A DNA stretch of 64,000 nt from Marinirhabdus gelatinilytica (GTDB taxonomy: Bacteria > Bacteroidota > Bacteroidia > Flavobacteriales > Flavobacteriaceae). The notes under the pieces are model-generated. The model ran no database searches. It saw nothing but the letters and a program-made list of their open reading frames with translations, and was not told the origin of the DNA. The number at the start of each line of letters is the position of its first letter. Positions within the stretch are counted from its first letter, which is position 1. The stretch lies in assembly GCF_003353425.1 (NCBI RefSeq), contig NZ_QRAO01000001.1, forward strand, positions 248,001 to 312,000, written 5' to 3'. Below are positions 17,299 to 26,540 of the stretch, piece by piece. The translations under genes and the position numbers were made by a program.

Positions 17299-17897
17299 GC
17301 AACCAAAAGTCATTTTTCTCGAAGAAAATCCAAGAAATCCACGCAAAACCCGAAGGAGAGATTCTAGAGAGCAGTAATACCATATTTAAATTAAATACGG
17401 CAGAAAACCTCTATGAGCTACACCCCTTTTTCGAGAGTTTGCAAACCGAGCTGCAAAACCAAGAAGTATTTGGCACAAATCTAGCATTCCCGTGCGTACA
17501 TTTAAACATTAATGGGAAAGAGGCAATCTGCGATATTACCATAAAAAAAGAGCCAGAATTTCTTGCCATATTACTGTTTGACTACTCCCAACATTATGAG
17601 CATTTACACGAAGCGGCCCAAGAAAAGAAGTCTGCCATATTACAAGAGCAAGAACACAACCTGAGAAGAAAACACCTTGAAGAAAAAGAGGCCTATTTAG
17701 GTTTCATGAAAGAACGAATAGACGATAAAATAATAGGAGGGCTAGAATACATAATCTTAAAATTAGGAAAACTAAAAACTAGCGAGCCTACTCCAGAACA
17801 ACTACAAATGATTGAGGAAATAGAAAAAAGTGTAGGGAAATTCCATTTAAAAGCTATACAGATAAGGGAAGAATTGGATTTCGATTTTGATTCTTAA
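17295..17897 (+). CDS. GTPase partner: PAS-like domain plus degenerate, His-less kinase dimerisation helices
   Basis: 200 residues. Residues about 25-110 align with the N-terminal domain of the histidine kinase encoded at 18478 (LHPFFESL / FHPFFETL; FPCVHLNINGK / YPCVNIYAEGS; ILLFDYSQHYEH / ILLFDFTEHYQY). Residues about 127-195 align without gaps to that kinase's DHp helices, but the phosphorylated His is replaced by Asp144 and no ATPase domain follows. It is therefore a natural adaptor-like paralogue. It starts inside the GTPase 1 stop (4-base overlap). The role as a GTPase effector or regulator is inferred from coupling. Confidence 0.75.
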   Translation: MSNQKSFFSKKIQEIHAKPEGEILESSNTIFKLNTAENLYELHPFFESLQTELQNQEVFGTNLAFPCVHLNINGKEAICDITIKKEPEFLAILLFDYSQHYEHLHEAAQEKKSAILQEQEHNLRRKHLEEKEAYLGFMKERIDDKIIGGLEYIILKLGKLKTSEPTPEQLQMIEEIEKSVGKFHLKAIQIREELDFDFDS

Positions 17898-17963
17898 GAC
17901 AGTTTGTCTTCAATAAAGATTTTTTTAGCAGATCAATCTCTAACTTATGGCGCCTATTTCTTT

Positions 17964-17971
17964 TATATTTG
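17964..17971 (+). promoter_or_regulatory. -7 box TATATTTG before GTPase 2
   Basis: A perfect TAnnTTTG element lies 18 bases upstream of the second GTPase ATG, in the only real gap (92 bases) within the GTPase locus. No clear TTTG -33 box is present. It suggests the second module can be transcribed on its own. Confidence 0.5.
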
Positions 17972-17989
17972 TGGCCAATTTACTGAAGA

Positions 17990-18481
17990 ATGTCTCAATC
18001 TAGAAAAATAGCACTCGTTGGTCACTTTGGCGTTGGCAAGACTAGTCTTGTACGCCAATTTGTGGAAAGTGCTTTTAGTGAGGATTATTTGGTAACGGTT
18101 GGTGTGCACATCAAGAAAAAAACAATAACCATAAATGCCCAGGAAATACAGTTGTTGCTTTGGGATTTAGAAGGTAATACTTCTTTGAACAAAGCACGAA
18201 AGAGTTATCTGTTGGGGACACACGGTTTTATATACGTATTTGATGTTTCGCGCCCAGAAACCTATGAAAACCTAGAGGATGAAATGGAATTCCTGTCCCA
18301 AAACTTTCCTGATGCACCTGTATGCCTCATAGGGAACAAGGCCGATCTATTTACCAAAAATTTCAACAAAGATTTTTTTAAAGGCGAACTTTTTAAGGAA
18401 TGCTTTTTTACGAGTGCCAAAACTGGTGACGGGGTTGATAATGCATTCGAGAGTCTTGCCGTAGAAACGCTACTAAAATGA
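17990..18481 (+). CDS. Rab/Ras-like small GTPase 2
   Basis: 163 residues, a clear paralogue of GTPase 1 (shared F-V-E-x-x-F, DY, KSYLLG, GFIYVFDV-RP, TYENLE). G1 is GHFGVGKTS (11-19), G3 WDLEG (58-62), G4 NKAD (116-119), G5 SAK. Phe again sits at the Ras Gly12 position, while the Gln61 position is Asn63. Both paralogues thus lack the standard catalytic Gln but differ from each other. Its end overlaps the kinase gene by four bases, mirroring the first GTPase/partner pair. Confidence 0.88.
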   Translation: MSQSRKIALVGHFGVGKTSLVRQFVESAFSEDYLVTVGVHIKKKTITINAQEIQLLLWDLEGNTSLNKARKSYLLGTHGFIYVFDVSRPETYENLEDEMEFLSQNFPDAPVCLIGNKADLFTKNFNKDFFKGELFKECFFTSAKTGDGVDNAFESLAVETLLK

Positions 18482-19983
18482 GCAGCGCAACACAACTTAA
18501 AGAAGAGTTCCTTCACACTAGGATACAGCAAATAGAAATAAGCGATCATGGCGAGGTTATTGCCAGCGATGATGTTCTGTTCAGCATTTCCGCAACGAAG
18601 AATATTTCAGAATTCCACCCCTTTTTTGAAACCCTCGTAAGTTTGATCCCCTCCATCTCTGGGACCCTCACCTATCCCTGTGTAAATATTTACGCAGAAG
18701 GTTCTAGCAAGATTCTCGATATTACCATAGTACAAAGAGAAAGTTCCGTTTACATTTTATTGTTCGATTTTACCGAGCATTACCAGTATGCCCACCCCTT
18801 GGTGCAGGAAAAAAACGAAACCGCCATCGCTAAGAACAAATTGGCTTTCGAGAAGAGATTGTTGCAGGCAAAGGAACAGTTTAAAAATAATTTTTTGGCA
18901 AATCTCAATCACGAGATACGCAACCCCTTGAACAACTTATTGGGCTTTATGGAGCTGCTCAAAAAAACCAAACTCTCCTACGACCAGAACGAAACGCTTA
19001 AGGTCATGCAGCGAACAGGGCAACAAATTAAACTGCTCATGGACGATATGCTGGACATCTCTAAAATTGAACGCGGTGCGATAAGGATACAAAGCGTACC
19101 CTTTAACCTAGGGCACATAGTTAAAAACCTCCAGCAACATTACAAACTGAAAATTGGCAAAAACAACGTAGCGTTCGAAACCGTTGTAGAAGAGGATGTA
19201 CCCAAAAAACTAATTGGAGACCCTGTACGGTTAAATCAAATACTTTTCAACCTACTCGAGAACGCCTACAGGAATACCGAAAGCGGTACTATTACTCTCA
19301 AAATAGTGCTAAAGGAAAAGATAAAGGAGTCTTTTGTGCTTCATTTTTTTGTCTCAAATACCGGTAAAGAGATTCCAACAGAAGAAATAGATCGTATATT
19401 CGATTCGTATTACCAATTTAAAGAAAATACCATTAGTCCAATTGGTGAAGGCTTAGGGCTCAAGATCGTAAAGGAACTTGTTGTGCTGCAAGAAGGAAAC
19501 GTCTCGGTAAACAGCAATGCAAACGGCACCACCTTTAGTTGCGAACTGCCCTTTAAGAAAAGAGTTAAAAAAACTAAGAGAAGCACGGTCCCCAAAGGTT
19601 CTGGCGTGCTGTTGAGCAAACGTATTTTGGTGGTTGAAGACGAGGAAACCAGCCAAATGCTTTTTATGCGCACCTTTCTTAACAACGACAAGGGATATAT
19701 TCTAGAAATTGCTAAAAACAGCTCACAAGCTTTCAAGTTACTTGAAAAGAAAAATTACAGTCTGGTCATTATTAAAAACGCAATGCCAGATAGTTCTAGT
19801 GTGGATTTTATAAAAGAATTAAAAAGCAACAAAGATCTTCGGGGCATTCCCATTTTAGTTGCAAGTGGCAGCACACTATTACAGGAGCAAGAAGAAATTC
19901 TAAAAGCAGGTGCTAATGCCTTTTTGCCAAAGCCCTATACGCAAAAAGAGCTTTTCGACAGTATCGAAAAGCTCTCCACATAA
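18478..19983 (+). CDS. PAS-like histidine kinase with C-terminal pseudo-receiver domain, coupled to GTPase 2
   Basis: 501 residues, soluble, no membrane helices. Order: PAS-like domain (about 25-115); DHp with H-box His145 in LNHEIRNPLNN; HATPase with an intact N-box (ILFNLLENAYRN), a G1 region reading VSNTGKEIP where Asn replaces the usual Asp, and a G2 box GEGLGLKIV; then a receiver (about 382-500). The receiver keeps the acidic pocket (EDE, 387-389) and the Lys in LPKPY, but the phospho-acceptor Asp position is Lys433 (LVIIKNAMP). It therefore cannot accept phosphate in the normal way. Output through GTPase 2 is an inference. Confidence 0.85.
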   Translation: MSSATQLKEEFLHTRIQQIEISDHGEVIASDDVLFSISATKNISEFHPFFETLVSLIPSISGTLTYPCVNIYAEGSSKILDITIVQRESSVYILLFDFTEHYQYAHPLVQEKNETAIAKNKLAFEKRLLQAKEQFKNNFLANLNHEIRNPLNNLLGFMELLKKTKLSYDQNETLKVMQRTGQQIKLLMDDMLDISKIERGAIRIQSVPFNLGHIVKNLQQHYKLKIGKNNVAFETVVEEDVPKKLIGDPVRLNQILFNLLENAYRNTESGTITLKIVLKEKIKESFVLHFFVSNTGKEIPTEEIDRIFDSYYQFKENTISPIGEGLGLKIVKELVVLQEGNVSVNSNANGTTFSCELPFKKRVKKTKRSTVPKGSGVLLSKRILVVEDEETSQMLFMRTFLNNDKGYILEIAKNSSQAFKLLEKKNYSLVIIKNAMPDSSSVDFIKELKSNKDLRGIPILVASGSTLLQEQEEILKAGANAFLPKPYTQKELFDSIEKLST

Positions 19984-19998
19984 CACTTAAAATATAAA

Positions 19999-20424
19999 TT
20001 ACTTTTTATTCAAAAGGTAACGGTAATCTTCTAGGTCCAAGCCGCCACTATAAATCTCAACAGATCTTTTTATGAGCTTCTGGGCCAGCTCGGTAGTATA
20101 CCCCAGGCCAATGGCATAACGCTCAATTAAAAATCTTTCGTGGTCGTCTATCTCGTGGTCTGCAAAGATCATCTCGAACAAATCGTGCATACGCTCCAGT
20201 CTTCTGTCCGCATCATTAGGAGGGTTGATTGGATAATTCCCTGGGTTTTTAAGTACCTTTTCGTACTCATCCTCATTAATATCAAGCTTTTTCGCAAAAC
20301 GGCGCAACAACTTTTCCTCTTCGGCATTAAGCTCCCCATCTATCGAAGCTATGTTCGCAATGGATGCAAAGTGGCCAAGGTTTCTTTTGTGTTCCCCACT
20401 CTCAAATAAATCTGTAAATGACAT
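19999..20424 (-). CDS. TerB-family protein
   Basis: 141 residues, all helical. Two acidic repeats are typical of TerB/DjlA-N domains: 'ASIDGELNAEEEKLLRRFA' and 'ADHEIDDHERFLIERYA', where the DGE/D-x-E clusters bind divalent metal in characterised members. No other tellurite-resistance gene is nearby, so a ter-operon role is not supported. It is a soluble protein convergent with the kinase gene, 15 bases from its stop. General role unknown. Confidence 0.82.
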   Translation of the reverse strand: MSFTDLFESGEHKRNLGHFASIANIASIDGELNAEEEKLLRRFAKKLDINEDEYEKVLKNPGNYPINPPNDADRRLERMHDLFEMIFADHEIDDHERFLIERYAIGLGYTTELAQKLIKRSVEIYSGGLDLEDYRYLLNKK

Positions 20425-20616
20425 AGTTCTAATTTAGACTACAAATATAATCCAAGTGGTAAAAATTTCCGAAGAAAGAACAAGAATCTTTTTTCTGCAA
20501 ACTGTAAATGCTACCCTTTAAACTTTTCTTAATTCTGAAATTTTAAGCGTTCAATCCTGTAATTTTAAAAGTATTTTCCTAAAACCTGGATTGAACCTTT
20601 AACCTTGCACCCTACA

Positions 20617-21645
20617 ATGCCCAAAATACCACTACTTCAATTTAACACCAAAGGTCTGTACTGCAAGCAAGCAAATGTGTATATAGATGCTTGGAAGCCC
20701 GTAGATAGGTGCATCGTTACCCATGGCCATGCAGACCATAGCCGTTGGGGACACAAACAATACATTACCCACCACAATAACGTACCTATTATAAGGCACC
20801 GTTTGGGCGATATTGAAGTTAGTGGAAAGCAGTGGGATGAAACCTTCAACATAAACGGTGTTACCTTTAGTCTGCATCCTGCCGGGCATATTGTAGCATC
20901 AAGCCAAGTTCGTGTGGAGTATAAGGGTGAAGTCTGGGTATTTACGGGCGATTTTAAAACCGAAAACGACGGTATTGCAGAGCCATTTGAGCTTGTAAAA
21001 TGCCACACATTCATTACCGAATGTACCTTTGGCCTCCCAGCCTTTAAATGGATACCACAGGCTGAAGTTTTCCATGACATCAACAACTGGTGGGCTACCA
21101 ACCAAACTGAGAACAAAACCTCAGTTCTCTTTGGTTACAGTCTAGGAAAAGCACAACGTTTACTAAAACACCTCGACACCAACATTGGAAAAATATACAC
21201 TCACGGAGCCATTGAAAACATGACCAATGTGCTACGGGAAAACTACAATTTTCCTGAAACCATACGAATTACCCGAGAGACCAAAAAAGAGGAACTACTG
21301 GGTAATATTGTGTTAGCCCCACCCAGTGCCCACGGGGGTACGTGGATACGGAAAATGGTGCCCTATGTTACCGCGAGCGCCAGTGGTTGGATGACTTTTC
21401 GCGGTGCGAGGAGGCGCAGGGCCATAGATCGTGGGTTTGTTTTGAGCGACCATGCAGACTGGGATGGATTATTGCACACCATAAAGGAAACGGGCTGTGA
21501 AAAAGTAATTGCTACCCATGGTTATACCGAAATTTTTGCAAGATACCTCCGTGAAGAGATGGGCCTAGATGCACGTACCGAAAAAACCCAATACGAAGGA
21601 GAACAAGGTGAGTTGGAAACCAAAAAAGATGAAGAAAAAGAATGA
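20617..21645 (+). CDS. Ligase-associated DNA exonuclease, metallo-beta-lactamase fold
   Basis: 342 residues from the ATG at 20617 (a TTG twelve bases upstream is also in frame). The metal site THGHADHSRWG (HxHxDH) and a later 'LSDHADWDGL' His/Asp motif match the beta-CASP/Artemis-like nuclease class. This is the first gene of the conserved cassette exonuclease-ligase-helicase-PdeM, which I know as a DNA-repair neighbourhood in Bacteroidota and Proteobacteria. It overlaps the ligase start by four bases. Confidence 0.9.
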   Translation: MPKIPLLQFNTKGLYCKQANVYIDAWKPVDRCIVTHGHADHSRWGHKQYITHHNNVPIIRHRLGDIEVSGKQWDETFNINGVTFSLHPAGHIVASSQVRVEYKGEVWVFTGDFKTENDGIAEPFELVKCHTFITECTFGLPAFKWIPQAEVFHDINNWWATNQTENKTSVLFGYSLGKAQRLLKHLDTNIGKIYTHGAIENMTNVLRENYNFPETIRITRETKKEELLGNIVLAPPSAHGGTWIRKMVPYVTASASGWMTFRGARRRRAIDRGFVLSDHADWDGLLHTIKETGCEKVIATHGYTEIFARYLREEMGLDARTEKTQYEGEQGELETKKDEEKE

Positions 21646-23300
21646 AGGAATTTGCTGCGCTCATAAAAACCCTGGACAGTACCAATAAAACCAACCTAAA
21701 AGTTGCTGCACTTGCCGAATATTTTAACCAAGCAAGTGATGACGATAAACTCTGGACCATCGCCATCCTTTCGCACAGGAGGCCCAAACGTCCGGTAAAT
21801 ACAACGCTGTTACGGCTATGGGCTACAGAAATTAGCGGAATCCCGTCATGGTTATTTGAGGAAAGCTACCACATTGTGGGCGATTTGGCCGAGACCATTG
21901 CGCTTATTCTCCCAAAGACCGAAAACACCCTTACAGCCGCCCTCGAGGGGGAAGTAAGAAGTGTGTCCCAGTCTGTAACCCAATTAAATACCCAAAACGA
22001 AAAAAGTTTATCAACTTACATCCAAGAAATCATCACACTCCGCACACTAGCTGAAGAAGAGAAAAAAAACTATCTCCAAGAAAACTGGCTGGCAATGAGC
22101 TATTTTGAACGGTTTGTTTTCAATAAGATAATTACGGGTGGTTTCAGGATTGGGGTGAGCCAAAAATTGATGACACGCGCACTCTCCAAATCCACGGGGA
22201 TTGACGAGGATATTCTTGCTTACAAGCTAATGGGCGATTGGACACCCGAGAAAACCACCTACCAAAAATTGATTCTTGAAGAAAACCCCGAGGACTACCT
22301 CAGCAAGCCCTATCCATTCTACTTGGCCTATGCCGTGGAAGATAATTTTAAGGAAGAACTGGGAGACATTGGCAATTGGAGCTTTGAGCATAAATGGGAT
22401 GGTATTCGTAGTCAGGTGATCATTCGTAATGATGACGTGTTTGTGTGGTCCCGGGGTGAGGAATTGGTGACTGATAAATATCCTGAGTTTCAACGGTTTC
22501 TTTCAAAAATCCCCAACGGGACGGTGTTGGACGGTGAGATCTTACCTTTCGGAAATAATGAAATAGGAAACTTCAACGACCTGCAAACCCGCATCGGGCG
22601 CAAAAACCTTACAAAAAAATTATTGGAGAAAACACCCGTGATCCTCAACGCTTACGACTTATTGGAATGGGAAGGAAAGGACATACGCAAACGTCCTTTT
22701 TCAGAAAGAAGAAAAATTTTGGATACTCTTATTTCGGAATGCGATTGTGATGAAATTGGCTTGTATCTAAGCGCTACCATGGAATTCCAAAACTGGGAAG
22801 CAGCCGCCAAAGAACGCAAGATGGCACGTGAAAAGAGAAGTGAGGGCTTAATGATAAAGCGTAAAGACTCTCCCTATCTCGTAGGCAGAAAAAAAGGCGA
22901 TTGGTGGAAATGGAAAACCGACCCTTTTACCATAGATGGCGTACTCACCTATGCAATGCGCGGACACGGAAGGAGAGCCAATTTATATACCGATTATACC
23001 TTTGGCCTTTGGGATAAGGGTGAATTGGTGACTTTTGCCAAAGCCTATTCTGGATTGACCGATGCCGAATTTAGACAAGTAGACGCTTGGATTAAAAAGA
23101 ATACCTTAGAAAGGTTCGGTCCAGTGCGCAGTGTAACCCCGCACCACGTTTTTGAAATCGCTTTTGAAGGTATTGCAGAGAGTAGCCGGCATAAAAGCGG
23201 AGTGGCCACACGGTTTCCACGGATTTTAAGGTGGCGCAAGGACAAACCTATCGAAGAAGCCAACACACTGGATGATCTAAGGGCGTTGATTCCTAAATAA
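21642..23300 (+). CDS. ATP-dependent DNA ligase
   Basis: 552 residues. Residues 1-200 form the DNA-binding domain. The adenylation domain carries the nucleophile Lys251 in the KWDGIR motif, followed by 'VLDGEILPFG' (motif III), 'SEGLMIKRKDSPY' (motif IV) and 'DWWKWKTDP' (motif V). The C-terminal OB domain ends the protein. It seals nicks using ATP and is distinct from the essential NAD-dependent LigA. It is translationally coupled to the exonuclease upstream and the helicase downstream (overlaps of 4 and 1 bases). Confidence 0.93.
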   Translation: MKEFAALIKTLDSTNKTNLKVAALAEYFNQASDDDKLWTIAILSHRRPKRPVNTTLLRLWATEISGIPSWLFEESYHIVGDLAETIALILPKTENTLTAALEGEVRSVSQSVTQLNTQNEKSLSTYIQEIITLRTLAEEEKKNYLQENWLAMSYFERFVFNKIITGGFRIGVSQKLMTRALSKSTGIDEDILAYKLMGDWTPEKTTYQKLILEENPEDYLSKPYPFYLAYAVEDNFKEELGDIGNWSFEHKWDGIRSQVIIRNDDVFVWSRGEELVTDKYPEFQRFLSKIPNGTVLDGEILPFGNNEIGNFNDLQTRIGRKNLTKKLLEKTPVILNAYDLLEWEGKDIRKRPFSERRKILDTLISECDCDEIGLYLSATMEFQNWEAAAKERKMAREKRSEGLMIKRKDSPYLVGRKKGDWWKWKTDPFTIDGVLTYAMRGHGRRANLYTDYTFGLWDKGELVTFAKAYSGLTDAEFRQVDAWIKKNTLERFGPVRSVTPHHVFEIAFEGIAESSRHKSGVATRFPRILRWRKDKPIEEANTLDDLRALIPK

Positions 23301-25759
23301 TGAACCAAAAGGAGCTACAACATATCGCAGAAGATTGGTTCAATAATCAAAATTGGAAGCCTTTCCCTTTTCAAAAAAAGACCTGGAAGGCTTTTCTCTC
23401 GGGTAAGCATGGTTTACTGAACGCCCCTACCGGAAGTGGAAAGACCTATGCCCTTTGGATACCTATCGTACTACAATACATTAAGGATAATCCACAATAC
23501 AAGACCAAAAAGGAGAAAGGCCTAAAAGCGGTATGGATTACACCTCTCCGTGCACTTTCAGTCGAAATTCAACAAGCCGCACAACGTTTTGCAGACGATC
23601 TGGGAACAGGGATGACCGTAGGAATACGAACGGGCGACACCCCCCAAAGCGAGCGGGCCAAGCAAAAACGAAATATGCCGGACCTGCTCATTACCACTCC
23701 CGAGAGTTTAATGTTATTGCTGGCCAGCAAAGGCTATGACAAAATCTTCGGTAAACTTACAGCTGTTGTAGTGGACGAGTGGCACGAACTCTTGGGAAGC
23801 AAGCGCGGCGTACAAATGGAATTGGGTCTCTCACGATTAAAGACTATTTCGCCACAGTTGCGGGTTTGGGGGATCTCGGCAACCATTGGTAATTTGGACC
23901 AAGCACAAGATGTGTTGTTGGGAATGAGCGAGCAATTGCGCAAAAACGCAGTGCTGGTGAAAGCAAGGCTGAATAAAAAAATAATCGTAAAATCAATAAT
24001 CCCAAAAAAGATGGAAACCTTTCCATGGAGAGGACATTTGGGATTACACTTGCTGGATGATATTATACCAATTATAAAAAGTAGTAGAACAACGCTCATC
24101 TTTACAAATACCCGAAGCCAATGTGAAATTTGGTTTCAGAAAATACTGGAAAAATATCCTGAGTTTGCCGGTGAGATTGCGATGCACCATGGAAGTATCA
24201 ATAAAGAAACTCGTTTATGGGTAGAGCAAGCAATTCGGAATGAAAGCCTGACGGCGGTTGTGGCTACTTCCAGTTTGGATTTGGGAGTAGATTTTGCACC
24301 TGTTGAGACCATCATACAGATTGGGGGACCAAAGGGGATTGCCAAATTTATGCAGCGTGCTGGGCGCAGCAACCATAGACCGGGAGAGGCTTCAGTAATT
24401 CACTTCTTACCCACGCATGCGGTGGAATTGATCGAGGCCTCAGCATTAAAAAAAGCTGTGAAAGGCGATGTGATGGAAGACCGAATCCCGTACCTGCTAA
24501 GTTTTGATGTGTTGATTCAATATCTCGTTACATTGGCGGTAAGCGATGGCTTCTATCCCAAAGAGATTTTCCCCGAAATCAAAAACACCTTTTGCTTTCA
24601 AGGAATAACCGAAGCACAATGGCATTGGTGCCTCAATTTTATCACATTGGGAAGCCAGAGCCTACAAGCGTATGATGAGTACAAACGTGTTTTGGTAAAC
24701 GAAGATGGTAGGTTTTACGTGGACAGCCGCCAAACTGCTATGATGCACCGTCTCTCTATTGGGACCATCGTGAGCGATGCGATGGTTCAGGTAAAATATG
24801 TTTCGGGTGGGTTTATTGGTACAATCGAAGAATTTTTCATAGGCAAGATGAAACCTGGCGATGTGTTTGTATTTGCAGGACGAACCTTGGAATTGGTACG
24901 CGTGCGCAATATGGTAGCTCAAGTACGAAGAAGCTCTAAAAAAACCCGAAACGTAGTTAGCTTTATGGGAGGTAGGATGGCTCTCTCCTCACAGATGTCC
25001 GAAATTTTACGAAACGAATAGCAGAGCAGCTCCGATTACAAACGAAAAACCCCCGAACTAAAAGCACTCTCCCACATTTTTGAACGACAGGAAAAGGAAA
25101 GTATCGTCCCGGCAAAACACGAATTTTTAATTGAGACCTTTAAGACCCGTGAAGGCTATCACCACCTATTCTATCCGTTTGAGGGACGTTTTGTACATAT
25201 GGCAATGGGCGGACTTTTGGCCTACCGTATAAGCCTGCTTTCGCCCATAACCTTTTCGCTTGCCTATAACGATTATGGGTTTGAACTGTTGAGCGACCAG
25301 CCTTTGGACATCCAAAATGTGCTGGACAACAATTTATTTTCAACTGAGTATCTTTTTGACGATCTTCAAAAAAGTTTGAACAGCACCGAACTCGCCAGAA
25401 GAAAATTTCGGGATATTGCCGTGATAAGCGGGATGGTATTTACGGGCTACCCAAGCAAGCAAATAAAGACCAAACACTTGCAGAGCAACTCGCAACTGCT
25501 TTTTGACGTGTTCCGAGACTACGAGCCTGACAATTTACTTTACCAGCAAGCCTTTCGTGAGACTTTCGAGCATGAAATGGAAGAGGGCCGTTTGCGAATG
25601 GCACTGGAGCGTATCGCCACCCAAGAAGTGGTTTGGAAACAATGCGAAGAAGCAACCCCCTTTAGCTTCCCTATTATCACAGATAGGTTGCGGGAAAAAT
25701 TATCTTCAGAAAAATTAAAGGATAGAATCAAGAAAATGACGTTGAGACTGATGAAATAG
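23300..25759 (+). pseudogene. Ligase-associated DEXH-box helicase interrupted by an in-frame amber codon
   Basis: The frame runs through 820 codons, with one TAG at 25019-25021 splitting it into a 573-residue N-terminal part and a 245-codon C-terminal part. The N-part has Walker A in APTGSGKT, the DEWH box (VVVDEWHELLG), and motif VI in MQRAGRSNHRPG, plus a winged-helix region. After the TAG the same frame continues with family-like text (ALSHIFERQEKESIVP, HHLFYPFEGRFVH). Joined length (about 819) matches the Lhr-like family. No frameshift is needed. It may be a recent nonsense mutation, a sequencing error or a suppressed stop. Confidence 0.85.
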
Positions 25760-25772
25760 CTTGTTATCTTTG
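25741..25772 (+). promoter_or_regulatory. Candidate promoter for pdeM (GTTG-N20-TATCTTTG)
   Basis: GTTG (25741-25744) and TATCTTTG (25765-25772) are separated by 20 bases, the normal Bacteroidota -33/-7 spacing. It overlaps the end of the helicase frame. The -7 box ends only four bases before the GTG start of pdeM, so a transcript from it would be nearly leaderless. Confidence 0.5.
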
Positions 25773-25776
25773 TAGG

Positions 25777-26418
25777 GTGACCCAGCAAATTTCAGTAAAA
25801 AAACAATTCTTCACCCTCCACCCCAGCGGGGCACTATTTTGGGAAGCACAGTCTATGCTCCTTATTGCCGATGTACACCTAGGAAAAGTGACCCATTTTA
25901 GGAAACACGGTGCCGCTATTCCAGCACACGTAGCCTATGGGAATCTAGAAAAATTAACACGGGTGACCAATCATTTCAACCCAGAGACCGTTTGTTTTTT
26001 GGGCGATCTTTTTCACAGTAAGCTCAATACCGAGTGGGAAGATTTTGCAAAATGGGTGGAGTACGTTCCGGCAAAAGTGATATTGATTTCGGGAAATCAC
26101 GATATCATTCCGCAGTATTTGTTTGAAGATCTGGGCGTTCAGGTTTTTGACGAATTAAAAATCGGCACATTTTTATTAACCCATCACCCAACTGAAACAG
26201 AAGGATGCTTCAATTTTTGTGGCCACATCCACCCAGGTGTAAAACTGAAGGGGGTTGGAAGGTATTTTCTCAAACTACCCTGCTTCTTTAAATCCAAAGA
26301 TCAACTCATTCTCCCTGCTTTTGGAAATTTTACTGGAAAATACATTTTGAACCCTTCTAAAAATGATGCCATATACGCTATTGCCGATGGCGAAGTGGTG
26401 GAAATCTCAGCAACATAA
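25777..26418 (+). CDS. pdeM: Ligase-associated DNA damage response endonuclease PdeM
   Basis: 213 residues from a GTG. The calcineurin-like phosphoesterase motifs appear in order: IADVHLGK, LGDLFHS, SGNHD, LTHHPTE and CGHIHPG, giving the Asp, His and Asn ligands of a dinuclear metal site. PdeM is the fourth member of the ligase-associated repair cluster and acts as a Mn-dependent phosphodiesterase/nuclease. The start lies 17 bases after the helicase stop. Confidence 0.9.
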   Translation: MTQQISVKKQFFTLHPSGALFWEAQSMLLIADVHLGKVTHFRKHGAAIPAHVAYGNLEKLTRVTNHFNPETVCFLGDLFHSKLNTEWEDFAKWVEYVPAKVILISGNHDIIPQYLFEDLGVQVFDELKIGTFLLTHHPTETEGCFNFCGHIHPGVKLKGVGRYFLKLPCFFKSKDQLILPAFGNFTGKYILNPSKNDAIYAIADGEVVEISAT

Positions 26419-26540
26419 TGTAAAATATTTTACATCCTCTACATACTTTATGCAATAAAACCATGTTGTTTAAATCAAGTCCTAATATATAAGTTGTTAA
26501 ATTTCAATATATTTAACTGTTCTAACGCTACACATTTACT

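Noticed and set aside
19999-20424. Tellurite-resistance operon
   Set aside because: Only a single TerB-like gene is present, with no terC, terD or terZ nearby.
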